A stretch of DNA of 18,783 bases from NCBI GenBank assembly GCA_031367345.1, contig JANLPR010000055.1:1-18783 (forward strand). The letters run 5' to 3'. Of this stretch, positions 1 through 8,179 are shown one piece after another; the stretch's first letter is position 1, and the number at the start of each line of letters is the position of its first letter. Source of the stretch: JADKIH01 sp031367345. Its GTDB lineage: Bacteria > Bacteroidota > Bacteroidia > AKYH767-A > 2013-40CM-41-45. The notes under the pieces are model-generated. The model had not been told where the DNA came from, made no database searches, and saw only the letters and a program-made list of their open reading frames with translations. The translations under genes were made by a program, and so were the position numbers.

Positions 1-386
1 AATTAATAAATTTCTGGACCGGGTTTTATTTGATTTTAGGAATTTTATGATTTGGAATTAAAAAAATGTCTGAACCGGGATTTATTTGATTTGAGGATTT
101 TTATGATCCGTAATTAATAAATGTCTGGACCGGGATTTATTTGATTTGAGGATTTTTATGATTCGTAATTAATAAATGTCTGAACCGGGATTTATTTGAT
201 TTGAGGATTTTTATGATTCGCAGATACAAAATGTCTGGACCGGGATTTATTTGATTTGAGGATTTTTATGATTCGTAATTAAAAAATATCTGGACCGGGA
301 TTTATTTGATTTGAGGATTTTTATGATTTGGAATTAAAAAAATGTCTGAACCGGGATTTATTTGATTTGAGGATTTTTATGATTCG
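1..386. repeat. Tandem array of seven ~55-bp non-coding units
   Basis: Seven units are visible, with the shared CTGRACCGGG core starting at 14, 70, 125, 180, 235, 290 and 346, so the period is 55 or 56 bp. Each has a conserved part of about 41 bp, from CTGRACCGGG to TATGATTYG, followed by 14-15 bp of variable A/T-rich sequence. Within the conserved part there is an ~9-nt sub-period beginning GATT. The first unit is the most diverged and the window opens inside an AATTAATAAA linker, so the array probably extends to the left. On the minus strand one frame of each unit reads roughly NHKNPQIK-stop-IPVQT, and the stop plus a period not divisible by three argue against coding. From memory it resembles CTGAACCAGGATTT-type repeats scattered in Bacteroidota genomes; this was not searched. 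Confidence 0.93.
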
Positions 387-706
387 AAATTTTATTAAAG
401 AAGAGCGATAAACATAGTAGTCAATTAAAAATAATCATTTTTCATTAATCATTAATCATTATTAATTCCTCTACTGTGTGCGGCTGAATGATCTCTCACA
501 CAGCCTATCACACAAGATTAAGCCGAGCGCAAATTACAAGATTGTGAGTGTGAGTGTGAACATGAACTCTGTAATTGACAGACTATTAAACTAAAATGAA
601 GAGCCTTGAATAAATAAATCTCTAGCTTACAAATCGCACAACTTACAACGAAGAATTTGAGAAATCCTTAAGGCAAGAATTACGGAAGTTGTAACGAATA
701 ACCTTT
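387..706. other. Gene-free spacer downstream of rodA, with short repeats
   Basis: No convincing gene is visible in these 320 bp between the array and the 3' end of rodA. It holds heptamer-like repeats (CATTAAT copies at 443-456 plus a variant), a GTGTGA run at 548-559, two TCACACA copies at 496-502 and 508-514, and inverted repeats CTGTGTG/CACACAG (474-480 with 497-503) and GGCTG/CAGCC (482-486 with 501-505). The 8-bp palindrome CCTTAAGG lies at 666-673, between TTACAAC (643-649) and GTTGTAA (688-694). I see no hairpin with a U tract that would clearly terminate the rodA operon. Confidence 0.6.
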
Positions 707-1972
707 TCAACGCAATATCTGAAACCGATAAGCATCGAGTCGAATAAAAACAAAAAGTAGAATTGTAAACGACCACAACGATGAACCGCCATAGCTGAAA
801 AATGGTAGAGGGATTCCAATTACCGGTGCTAGGCCGATTGTCATTCCGATATTAATTAATAAATGAATAAATAAAATGCAGGCTACGCCATAGCCATAAA
901 TTCGTGAATAAGCCGATCGTTGTCGCTCGGCGACATAAATAATTCTGGAGAGCAAGGCCACAAAGAGCCCGATTACAATTAAGCTTCCCAAAAAACCCCA
1001 CTCCTCTCCTACTGTACAGAAAATAAAATCGGTGCTTTGCTCCGGTACAAAATCATATTTCGTTTGAGTGCCTTGCAGAAAACCTTTACCAAAAAAACCT
1101 CCGGAACCAATCGCAATTTTACTCTGGTTTACATTGTATCCTGCTCCTTTCAAATCTATTTCTTTTCCCAATAAAACATCTATTCGGGTACGTTGATGCT
1201 CTTGCAAAACATGATTATAAAAATAATCGACACTAAAGACAATAGAGATAGCAAGTAAAGCACCACTCGCGATAATAATAATATTTCTGCGCGTACGTCT
1301 TACCAACCAAAGAAAAACAAAGGCGATAATTCCGATCATAATAAATAGAATCGTTTTCTTTAGCAGTAGAGCAAGTACAAAAAGAGCGCCCGCTATCAAT
1401 CCTAAAAGAAGAAAATTTCCGGAGAGCCCCTCTCTATACAACACTAAAATAAAAGCTCCAAACACCAATGCCGATCCGGTATCATTTTGCAGTAGAATGA
1501 TTACAGCAGGTATTCCGATAATAACTGCAGAGATCAATTTTGTTTTAAGGTCCTGCATACGAATATCGAGCGTGCTAAGGAATTTTGCTAATGCCATATT
1601 AGTTGCAAACTTGGCGAACTCGGCAGGTTGCAATTTATACGAGCCAATATCAATCCATCCATACGAACCTTTTACATCGCGAGCAAAAGCAAAAGTAGAG
1701 AGCAAGAGCAACATCACCACTCCATAAATTGCATAGGAGAAAGCAGCATAAAACTTTCCGTCAATCACCAAGATCATTAGTGCAATAAAAAAAGCACAAA
1801 CGATCCAAATACTTTGCTTACCATAATTTTGACTGAAATCGAGAATGCTTTTATGCTCGTCGTTAAACACCGCAGCATAAATATTCATCCAGCCAAATAA
1901 AACCATCACCAGAAATAATCCAACAAGGACCCAGTCAATATTCTGTAGTATGTTTCGATTATCTCTTCCCAT
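707..1972 (-). CDS. rodA: Rod-shape peptidoglycan glycosyltransferase RodA
   Basis: Integral membrane SEDS-family enzyme that polymerises lipid II into glycan strands during cell elongation, working with the transpeptidase PBP2. The 421-aa protein is the usual length and is hydrophobic throughout, with about ten likely membrane segments. SEDS signatures include LQPAEFAK (about residue 115), a long extracytoplasmic loop with GGFFGKGFLQGTQTKYDFVP and the following STDFIF...EEWGF segment, and the C-terminal IPLPFFSYGGSS motif. The ATG lies 3 bp after the stop of the upstream PBP2 gene, so the two are almost certainly cotranscribed, with rodA last in the operon. FtsW is the other SEDS candidate, but the PBP2 and MreBCD neighbours favour RodA. 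Confidence 0.96.
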   Translation of the reverse strand: MGRDNRNILQNIDWVLVGLFLVMVLFGWMNIYAAVFNDEHKSILDFSQNYGKQSIWIVCAFFIALMILVIDGKFYAAFSYAIYGVVMLLLLSTFAFARDVKGSYGWIDIGSYKLQPAEFAKFATNMALAKFLSTLDIRMQDLKTKLISAVIIGIPAVIILLQNDTGSALVFGAFILVLYREGLSGNFLLLGLIAGALFVLALLLKKTILFIMIGIIAFVFLWLVRRTRRNIIIIASGALLAISIVFSVDYFYNHVLQEHQRTRIDVLLGKEIDLKGAGYNVNQSKIAIGSGGFFGKGFLQGTQTKYDFVPEQSTDFIFCTVGEEWGFLGSLIVIGLFVALLSRIIYVAERQRSAYSRIYGYGVACILFIHLLINIGMTIGLAPVIGIPLPFFSYGGSSLWSFTILLFVFIRLDAYRFQILR

Positions 1973-1975
1973 TAT

Positions 1976-3868
1976 TTATTTGACTATTGCAACAGGTTTA
2001 GGTAACGATGCTTTAGCAATACTATCTTTCTTTGCTTTCTCCGCTTTCTCTTGGTAGATTTTAGGAAGAATTACACCTTCAAACATTTTCTTTTCGCTTG
2101 CCGGACGAGTAATAGAATCGGTCAAATATTTTTCGATCATGAGTGTTGCAATTGGAGCAGCCCATTCAGCTCCCCATCCGCCATTTTCAACCATAATACC
2201 AATAGCTATTTTCGGATTTTCACGCGGAGCGAAACCAACAAATAACGAGTGATCTTTTCCATGTGGATTTTGAGCAGTACCCGTTTTTCCACAAACAGTT
2301 ATTCCTTTTATTTTAGATGCTGCCGCAGTTCCGGCATCAACAACACTTTGCATTCCATCAATCACTATCTCAAAGAACCGAGCATCAACATCGGTAAAAT
2401 TTTTCTCTATAAATTTTTTTTCCATATTTTTTTTATCACCCACCTTTTTCATGATATGTGGAATGTAAAAATAACCTTTGTTGGCAATGATGCACATTGT
2501 ATTTGCCATTTGCAACGGAGTAATTCCTAATTCGCCTTGGCCAATAGATAAAGAAACAACTGTCGATGACTTCCAATGTCCTTTCCCAAAATATTTGTCG
2601 TAATATTCAACCGAAGGAACATTTCCTTTTAGCTCTTGAGGAAGATCGCTGTATAATCGTTTACCAATACCGAATGTGAGAACATGATTTCTCCACGCTT
2701 GATAGCCGGCTTCTGCAGAACCATATTTTTTTTGATCGACAATACTTCTAAAAACATAACAATGGTATGTATTACACGAATGAGAAATAGCAGCTTCAAG
2801 AGCTATAGAACCATGACGAGCATCGCATTTTACAGTTTGCGAACCCATGTGATAACCACCATCGCAATAATACGATGTGCTTGGAAACAACACGCCTTCT
2901 TGTTCGCCAATAAGATCGTTGATCAATTTAAACGTAGAACCGGGAGGATAGTACGCCATTAAAGCTCTATTGAAAAGAGGTTTGGTAGGTTCAAAAAGTA
3001 AGTGAGCGTAATTTTTTGTACGGTCCCTTCCTACCAACAAATTCGGATCGTAAGAAGGATTACTTACGCACGCAAGAATTTCACCGGTAGAAGGTTCGAT
3101 GGCAACAACGGCACCAACTTTATTTTGAAATAATTTTTCACCGTAGCGTTGCAAATTAGCATCGATCGTGATCATTAAATTTTCGCCGGCAACAGCAGCA
3201 GTGTCGTATTTACCATTTTGAAAACTTCCTTTCTCACGATTAAACACATCGACCATTACACGACGCATACCTCTTTGTCCGCGCAAGATTGTTTCATACG
3301 ATTGTTCGATACCACTTTTCCCTATGTAATCACCATCGCGGTAGTACGGATTTTTACGAGTAATGGAAGAGTCAACTTCACCGATATAACCAAAGAGATG
3401 CGCGGCCATAGGATCAGGATATTTTCTGAGTGTACGAGGCTGCACAAAGAAGCCGGGAAATTTATACAGCTTTTCTTGAAAGGTAGCATACGTTGTTACC
3501 GACAATTGTTTTTCAAAAATTGAAGCTTTAACAGGCGAATACGATTTTGCTTTTTTGAATTTCTCTATGTAATCATTTTTAGATATTCCAATAAGCGCAC
3601 AGATTTCCGTGGTATCAATATTTTTTGCTTGCTTGGGGATGATCATTAAATCGTAAACCGGCTCATTGAAAACGAGTAATTTTCCGGTACGATCATAGAT
3701 CAATCCGCGCGATGGATAGTCGATCACCAAACGAAGTACATTATTATTAGCCGAGAGTTCGTAGCTTTTATCTATAACCTGAATATAGAATAGTCGCAAG
3801 AGATAAATCAGTGCGACAAAAAAGAAAATAAAGTAAATAACTGAGGCTCTACCCGATGATACGTTCAT
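1976..3868 (-). CDS. mrdA: Penicillin-binding protein 2 (elongation transpeptidase)
   Basis: Class B penicillin-binding protein that cross-links peptidoglycan during lateral wall growth and acts with RodA. The 630-aa protein has one N-terminal membrane anchor (about residues 9-31), a dimerisation/pedestal region starting near YPSRGLIYDRTG (51-62), and a transpeptidase domain. The three active-site motifs are intact: S-T-F-K at 311-314 (catalytic Ser311), S-C-N at 364-366 and K-T-G at 528-530. The tail after about residue 590 is Lys/Ala-rich and probably disordered. The start overlaps the end of mreD by 20 bp, which suggests translational coupling. The adjacent rodA and mreBCD genes identify it as PBP2 rather than the division protein FtsI. 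Confidence 0.96.
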   Translation of the reverse strand: MNVSSGRASVIYFIFFFVALIYLLRLFYIQVIDKSYELSANNNVLRLVIDYPSRGLIYDRTGKLLVFNEPVYDLMIIPKQAKNIDTTEICALIGISKNDYIEKFKKAKSYSPVKASIFEKQLSVTTYATFQEKLYKFPGFFVQPRTLRKYPDPMAAHLFGYIGEVDSSITRKNPYYRDGDYIGKSGIEQSYETILRGQRGMRRVMVDVFNREKGSFQNGKYDTAAVAGENLMITIDANLQRYGEKLFQNKVGAVVAIEPSTGEILACVSNPSYDPNLLVGRDRTKNYAHLLFEPTKPLFNRALMAYYPPGSTFKLINDLIGEQEGVLFPSTSYYCDGGYHMGSQTVKCDARHGSIALEAAISHSCNTYHCYVFRSIVDQKKYGSAEAGYQAWRNHVLTFGIGKRLYSDLPQELKGNVPSVEYYDKYFGKGHWKSSTVVSLSIGQGELGITPLQMANTMCIIANKGYFYIPHIMKKVGDKKNMEKKFIEKNFTDVDARFFEIVIDGMQSVVDAGTAAASKIKGITVCGKTGTAQNPHGKDHSLFVGFAPRENPKIAIGIMVENGGWGAEWAAPIATLMIEKYLTDSITRPASEKKMFEGVILPKIYQEKAEKAKKDSIAKASLPKPVAIVK

Positions 3869-4382
3869 TTCTATTCCCTTGCCTTCCTAATAAAAACTGT
3901 CCGATAACAATAAGTACAATAGTAATAGCTGAATTAATAACAGCTTTCAAGAACGTAATAAAAAATTCATTGAACCGAAAAACCTCGATAAAGAAATAAG
4001 TTAAATGATGAAGTAAAACCATTATTGAGATATAGGTAATAAACCATTTTATTCCCATGACCGAAGGCGTTAATTTAGTTTCAGAATCATAACCATCGCG
4101 AGGGGAAATTAATTTTAGTACGCCGGGTCTTGCAAAGGCCATGAATACAGTAGCAGCTGCGTGAATGCCTCCGCTGGTTCCGAACATATCAATTGTTAAT
4201 CCGGTGATCAATGCAATTACTAAGAGCAACCAATTGGGAATTTCAACAGGAAGCATGAGAACAAATAAAATATAGATGTATGGATTTACATAACCACTCC
4301 ATTGAATATGATTTAGGAGTACGACTTGAATTCCTACAAGAAAAATAAAGCGAAAAAGTTGTTGAAGAATTTTAGCGATCAT
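3849..4382 (-). CDS. mreD: Rod-shape determining protein MreD
   Basis: Small polytopic membrane protein of the elongasome; its exact biochemical role is not settled, but it associates with MreC and is needed for rod shape in model bacteria. The 177 aa contain about five hydrophobic segments and a conserved-type stretch, GLTIDMFGTSGGIHAAATV, near residues 60-80. Sequence conservation in this family is low, so position counts heavily: it sits between mreC and mrdA. It overlaps mreC by 11 bp at its start and mrdA by 20 bp at its end. Confidence 0.93.
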   Translation of the reverse strand: MIAKILQQLFRFIFLVGIQVVLLNHIQWSGYVNPYIYILFVLMLPVEIPNWLLLVIALITGLTIDMFGTSGGIHAAATVFMAFARPGVLKLISPRDGYDSETKLTPSVMGIKWFITYISIMVLLHHLTYFFIEVFRFNEFFITFLKAVINSAITIVLIVIGQFLLGRQGNRNERIIG

Positions 4383-5205
4383 TTAACAGCCGCCCCTCCA
4401 AAGCTTTTTGTTCATCCTTTAATAGATTATCGATTACATAAACATACGACACACTTCCAAAAGGGGTAGACAAACGAATAGAAATATCTTGAAAAGTACT
4501 TCCCTTACTTGGATTTACTTTTTCTACCACACCCAACATTATTCCTTCGGGAAAAATAGATGAGTATGACGTAGTAATAAGCGTATCTCCTTTTGTAACT
4601 TTCACGTGTTTCTCAATATCGTTAAGTGTTGCATGAGTTGCATCGAATCCTTCCCAAACGAGTGAGCCGATAAAATTTGTTTTTTTCAGCCTGGCAGAAT
4701 AGCGTGAGTCTTTGTGCAAAAATGAAATAACAGTACAGTAATGATCAGAAACATCCTTTACAATACCAACAACACCATCCGGACAAATAACTCCCATTTC
4801 AGGTTTTACTCCCTGTAAACTTCCTCTATTCAAAGTTAAGTAATTGCTTCTTCTATTGGTCGAATTATTAATCACTTTTGCAGTCATGAAAGTGTATTGT
4901 TGTTTAATGGTAGTATCCGAGTTAACATGTCTTATAGCACTATCAATATAAAAGACATTAGGCAAAAGTGTTTTAAGCGCTGCATTTTCTCTCGACAAGG
5001 CATCGTTGGTGATACCAAGATTAATATATTCAGTTACCGAGCTTACGGCAGAGTTTACTTTTGTTGCCACAAGGTTTGTAGAATTAACAAAACTTGCCCG
5101 TTGGAAGTTGTTGTTCTGAACAATCAGATATCCGCACAACATTTCCAAGAGAAGGAAAAAAATAAAAAAATTATACTTCCAAAGGAAGAGAAACAGATTA
5201 CGCAT
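4372..5205 (-). CDS. mreC: Rod-shape determining protein MreC
   Basis: Periplasmic scaffold of the elongasome, thought to link cytoplasmic MreB to PBP2 and other wall enzymes. The 277-aa protein has an N-terminal membrane anchor (about residues 8-28), a likely coiled-coil around 45-80, and a C-terminal beta-rich domain with the family-typical segments GVVGIVKDVSDHYCTVIS and DSRYSARLKKTNFIGSLVWE. The start lies 38 bp downstream of the mreB stop; the reading overlaps the mreD start by 11 bp. The ATG at 5205 directly precedes a short polar stretch and the anchor, as expected. Confidence 0.95.
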   Translation of the reverse strand: MRNLFLFLWKYNFFIFFLLLEMLCGYLIVQNNNFQRASFVNSTNLVATKVNSAVSSVTEYINLGITNDALSRENAALKTLLPNVFYIDSAIRHVNSDTTIKQQYTFMTAKVINNSTNRRSNYLTLNRGSLQGVKPEMGVICPDGVVGIVKDVSDHYCTVISFLHKDSRYSARLKKTNFIGSLVWEGFDATHATLNDIEKHVKVTKGDTLITTSYSSIFPEGIMLGVVEKVNPSKGSTFQDISIRLSTPFGSVSYVYVIDNLLKDEQKALEGRLLNDR

Positions 5206-5243
5206 TCATCAACTAAGTTTCCTAATCAATTCACTTCTATCAA

Positions 5244-6266
5244 TTATGGAATCAGGAATTTGAACCTTCCAATATTTTTAAGGGCAATACCTGTACCTCG
5301 AACCACTGCACGAAGAGGATCTTCTGCTACGTGAACCGGCAGTTTTGTTTTAAGAGCAATTCGTTGGTCTAATCCGCGCAACAATGCTCCACCTCCGGTA
5401 AGATAAATTCCAGTACGGAAAATATCTGCAGACAACTCAGGAGGAGTCATTTCTAACGCCTTCAAAATCGCTTCTTCGACTTTAGAAATTGATTTATCTA
5501 ATGCATGAGCAATTTCAGAATAGCTCACGGTAATTTCTTTTGGAATACCTGTCATTAGATCACGGCCGTGTACAGCGAAATCGGGTGGTGGATTATCTAG
5601 TTCAGGCAATGCCGAACCCACTTCAATTTTTATTCTTTCGGCAGATCGCTCGCCGATTAAAATATTATGTTGACGACGCATATAATCCCAGATGTCGTTT
5701 GTAAATCCGTCACCGGCAACACGAATTGATTGATCGCAAACAATACCTCCGAGAGCAATTACAGCAATTTCGCTGGTTCCTCCACCAATATCGATGATCA
5801 TATTTCCCATCGGCTCTTCCACATCGATGCCAATTCCAATTGCAGCAGCCATTGGCTCATGAATAAGATAAACTTCTTTTGCACCGGCATGTTCAGCTGA
5901 ATCGCGAACGGCTCGCTTTTCAACTTCAGTGATCCCGGAAGGAATACAAATTACCATTCTGAGCGACGGCGTGAAAATACTTCCTTTCGGATTAAGCATT
6001 TTAATCATGCCTCTGATCATGTGTTCGGCGGCGTCAAAGTCGGCGATTACACCATCTTTCAAAGGACGAACAGTTTTGATGTTTTCATGTGTTTTCCCAT
6101 GCATCATCATTGCTTGCTTTCCAACAGCAATGACTTTTCCTGTCATACGGTCGATGGCAACAATTGATGGTTCATCAACAACGACCTTATCGTTTTGAAT
6201 GATCAGCGTATTGGCCGTTCCCAGGTCAATCGCAATTTCTTGTGTTAAAAAATCGAACAATCCCAT
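5244..6266 (-). CDS. mreB: Rod-shape determining actin homologue MreB
   Basis: Bacterial actin that forms membrane-associated ATP-dependent filaments and directs elongation-type wall synthesis. At 340 aa it has the standard family length. The actin-fold nucleotide motifs are present: phosphate 1 IDLGTANTL (13-21), phosphate 2 IIDIGGGTSE (157-166) and the adenosine motif TGGGALLRGL (290-299), plus HEPMAAAIG (136-144). The N-terminal GLFDFL is the membrane-contact type seen in many MreB proteins. It heads the mreBCD-mrdA-rodA block and lies 233 bp downstream of purH. I did not find a convincing TAnnTTTG promoter in that gap, so transcription may come from an atypical promoter or from purH read-through. 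Confidence 0.98.
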   Translation of the reverse strand: MGLFDFLTQEIAIDLGTANTLIIQNDKVVVDEPSIVAIDRMTGKVIAVGKQAMMMHGKTHENIKTVRPLKDGVIADFDAAEHMIRGMIKMLNPKGSIFTPSLRMVICIPSGITEVEKRAVRDSAEHAGAKEVYLIHEPMAAAIGIGIDVEEPMGNMIIDIGGGTSEIAVIALGGIVCDQSIRVAGDGFTNDIWDYMRRQHNILIGERSAERIKIEVGSALPELDNPPPDFAVHGRDLMTGIPKEITVSYSEIAHALDKSISKVEEAILKALEMTPPELSADIFRTGIYLTGGGALLRGLDQRIALKTKLPVHVAEDPLRAVVRGTGIALKNIGRFKFLIP

Positions 6267-6467
6267 TTCAAGTTGGCTTAATGGCCAATATTTTGGTTAA
6301 TGATTAAATAGTTAGAACAATTTACGGTTACTCTATACGCAGATTCGGTCAGATAGTTTTACCTAAGTGAATTTGTTTCAAAGAGATAATCGAATTTTAA
6401 TTGGTTTACTTCTGCAGTTTAATGCGGAAATAAAGATGCGCATTTTTTTGTTTCAGCTTTCATCGAA

Positions 6468-6483
6468 TTGATCAAAAGATCAA
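6468..6483. other. Stem-loop TTGATC-AAAA-GATCAA just after purH
   Basis: A perfect 6-bp inverted repeat with a 4-nt loop lies 17 bp beyond the purH stop. A T run (6489-6495) follows it only on the plus strand, which is the wrong direction for ending purH. It could be an RNA 3'-end structure or a protein site; I do not call it a terminator. Confidence 0.4.
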
Positions 6484-6499
6484 CATAATTTTTTTATCG

Positions 6500-8026
6500 T
6501 CAGTGTTTAAAATGGCGCTTACCTGTTGTCACCATAGCTACACCATGTTGATTACAATAATCGATCGATTCTTGATCTTTCACGGAGCCTCCCGGCTGAA
6601 TGATAGCTTTGATTCCTACTTTATCGGCGATCTCCACACAATCGGGAAAAGGAAAAAAGGCATCGGAGGCCATCACAGCACCGTTTAAGTCTAATTTGAA
6701 ATGACGTGCTTTTGCAATCGCTTGTTGAAGGGCGTCAATCCGAGAAGTTTGACCGGTTCCACTTGCAATAAGCTGACTATTTTTAACCAGAACGATCGTA
6801 TTCGACTTCGTATGTTTAGCAATTTTATTGGCAAATTCAAGATCGCTGTACTGCTGATCTGTTGGAGATTCATTGGTAACAACTTTCATTTCACTTTTTC
6901 CTTCTCTACTTGTATCTCTACTTTGTTCAATAACACCATTCAATAAGGTTCGAAATTGTTTTTCGGCAAAAAGGACTTCTTTTTGAAGCAGAATAATTCT
7001 GTTTTTTTTAAGACTCAATAAAGCCAATGCATCATCGTCATAATCGGGAGCAATTAACACTTCAAAGAAAAGTGAATTCATTTTCTGAGCAACAGCAATA
7101 TCTACTTTTCTGTTGGTACAGATAATTCCACCAAAAGCTGATAACGGATCAGCAGACAAAGCATCGTCCCACGCAACAGTAAGCAACGATCGGCTAGCTA
7201 AGCCACATGCATTATTATGTTTGATAATGGCAATTGTTGGTTCATTGAAATCGGCTATTAAAGACATAGCCGCATCAATATCCAGTAGATTATTATATGA
7301 AATTTCTTTACCGTTGAGTCGAGTAAAGCAGTCGTCAAAGTTACCATAAAATACGCCGTGCTGATGAGGGTTTTCACCATACCGTAAAATCTTCACATTG
7401 TTCTCCGAATGTCTAAAAACCGGAATGCCGGAGGTTTTGTTGAAGTAATTAAAAATGGCAGTATCATAATGAGAAGAAGTTGCAAAGGCGTGCGAAGCCA
7501 TAAGTTGACGATCTTCAATTGAAGTTTCGCCGACTTTCGTCTTTAAAAGTTCCAGTAAAAAATTATAATGATCTTTTGAAGGAATGATTAAAACATCGTT
7601 GAAATTTTTTGCAGCTGCACGGATAAGTGAGATTCCTCCGATATCTATTTTCTCGATGATCTCTTCATCGCCGGCATCCGAAGCAACAGTTTTTTCAAAT
7701 GGATAAAGGTCTACAATAACCAAATCGATTTCAGGGATGCTGAACTCTATCAATTCTTTTTGATCGGATGCATTATTACGGCGCGATAAAATTCCCCCAA
7801 AAACTTTTGGATGAAGTGTTTTAACTCTGCCACCTAAAATGGAGGGGTAATCGGTGATGCTTTCTACAGGAACAACGGGAATGGATAATTTTTCAATAAA
7901 TTCCTGAGTTCCACCGGTAGCATACAAAGTAACGCCTAAACGATGCAATTGCTGTATAACTGGCTCTAAATTATCTTTATAGAAGACTGAAACTAGTGCA
8001 CTTTTAATCTTTTTTGTAGAACTCAT
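6500..8026 (-). CDS. purH: Bifunctional AICAR transformylase / IMP cyclohydrolase PurH
   Basis: Catalyses the last two steps of de novo purine synthesis in the cytoplasm: formylation of AICAR by 10-formyl-THF, then ring closure to IMP. The 508-aa protein has both domains. The N-terminal IMP cyclohydrolase (about 1-195) carries LYATGGT (34-40), GGRVKTLHPK (65-74) and GISLIRAAAKN (131-141). The C-terminal transformylase carries RYGENPHQ (215-222) and the family's Lys-His pair in IIKHNNACG (K269, H270). It is read from an ATG preceded by AGAGGGAAA, a fairly good ribosome binding site for this phylum. mreB follows on the same strand after 233 bp, a pairing I recall as recurrent in Bacteroidota. 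A promoter candidate lies upstream at 8091-8122. Confidence 0.97.
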   Translation of the reverse strand: MSSTKKIKSALVSVFYKDNLEPVIQQLHRLGVTLYATGGTQEFIEKLSIPVVPVESITDYPSILGGRVKTLHPKVFGGILSRRNNASDQKELIEFSIPEIDLVIVDLYPFEKTVASDAGDEEIIEKIDIGGISLIRAAAKNFNDVLIIPSKDHYNFLLELLKTKVGETSIEDRQLMASHAFATSSHYDTAIFNYFNKTSGIPVFRHSENNVKILRYGENPHQHGVFYGNFDDCFTRLNGKEISYNNLLDIDAAMSLIADFNEPTIAIIKHNNACGLASRSLLTVAWDDALSADPLSAFGGIICTNRKVDIAVAQKMNSLFFEVLIAPDYDDDALALLSLKKNRIILLQKEVLFAEKQFRTLLNGVIEQSRDTSREGKSEMKVVTNESPTDQQYSDLEFANKIAKHTKSNTIVLVKNSQLIASGTGQTSRIDALQQAIAKARHFKLDLNGAVMASDAFFPFPDCVEIADKVGIKAIIQPGGSVKDQESIDYCNQHGVAMVTTGKRHFKH

Positions 8027-8090
8027 TTTCCCTCTTGATCGAAGTGCAATTTTATGAAATTAAGAGGCGTGGAAAACGTTCCCTTGGAAA

Positions 8091-8122
8091 AAAATATAAA
8101 TGATTCGTGAAAGCTTGACAAA
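8091..8122 (-). promoter_or_regulatory. Candidate promoter of purH
   Basis: Read on the minus strand, TTTG (8122-8119) is followed after 20 nt by TATATTTT (8098-8091). This fits the Bacteroidota -33 TTTG and -7 TAnnTTTG pattern except for the last base of the -7 box. The start of transcription would fall near 8085, giving a leader of about 60 nt. The -33 element touches the inverted repeat at 8121-8147. Confidence 0.4.
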
Positions 8123-8147
8123 GCGGTTAATTTGAGTTAATCCGCTT
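8121..8147. promoter_or_regulatory. Inverted repeat in the purH/permease divergent region
   Basis: AAGCGG-TTAA (8121-8130), a TTTGAG loop (8131-8136), then TTAA-T-CCGCTT (8137-8147): ten paired positions per arm with one bulged T. It lies between the divergent genes and next to the candidate purH -33 box, so an operator is possible. It is followed by only four T in all, so it is a poor terminator. Confidence 0.4.
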
Positions 8148-8148
8148 T

Positions 8149-8169
8149 TAGGATTAAAATAGAATCCTA
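8149..8169. promoter_or_regulatory. Perfect 7-bp inverted repeat just upstream of the permease
   Basis: TAGGATT and AATCCTA are separated by the 7-nt spacer AAAATAG. The right arm overlaps the first two bases of the permease -7 box at 8168-8175. Its position over a promoter suggests a repressor site, which is inference. Confidence 0.4.
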
Positions 8170-8175
8170 CTTTTG
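8168..8175 (+). promoter_or_regulatory. -7 promoter element of the ABC permease (TACTTTTG)
   Basis: An exact match to the Bacteroidota -7 consensus TAnnTTTG. No TTTG/TTG is found at the usual ~19-bp distance upstream; the nearest TTTG (8131-8134) is 33 bp away. Only four bases separate the box from the GTG start at 8180. Confidence 0.4.
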
Positions 8176-8179
8176 TAAC

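Noticed and set aside
1..386. CRISPR-like repeat/spacer pattern
   Set aside because: The spacers are only 14-15 bp, nearly identical to each other and A/T-rich, and no cas gene is nearby; this is a tandem repeat.
6468..6495. Rho-independent terminator of purH
   Set aside because: The T run follows the hairpin only on the plus strand; purH is on the minus strand and no plus-strand gene ends here.
6267..6499. Promoter of mreB
   Set aside because: Only weak matches such as TATTTCCG (plus-strand 6423-6430) without a -33 partner; not enough to call.
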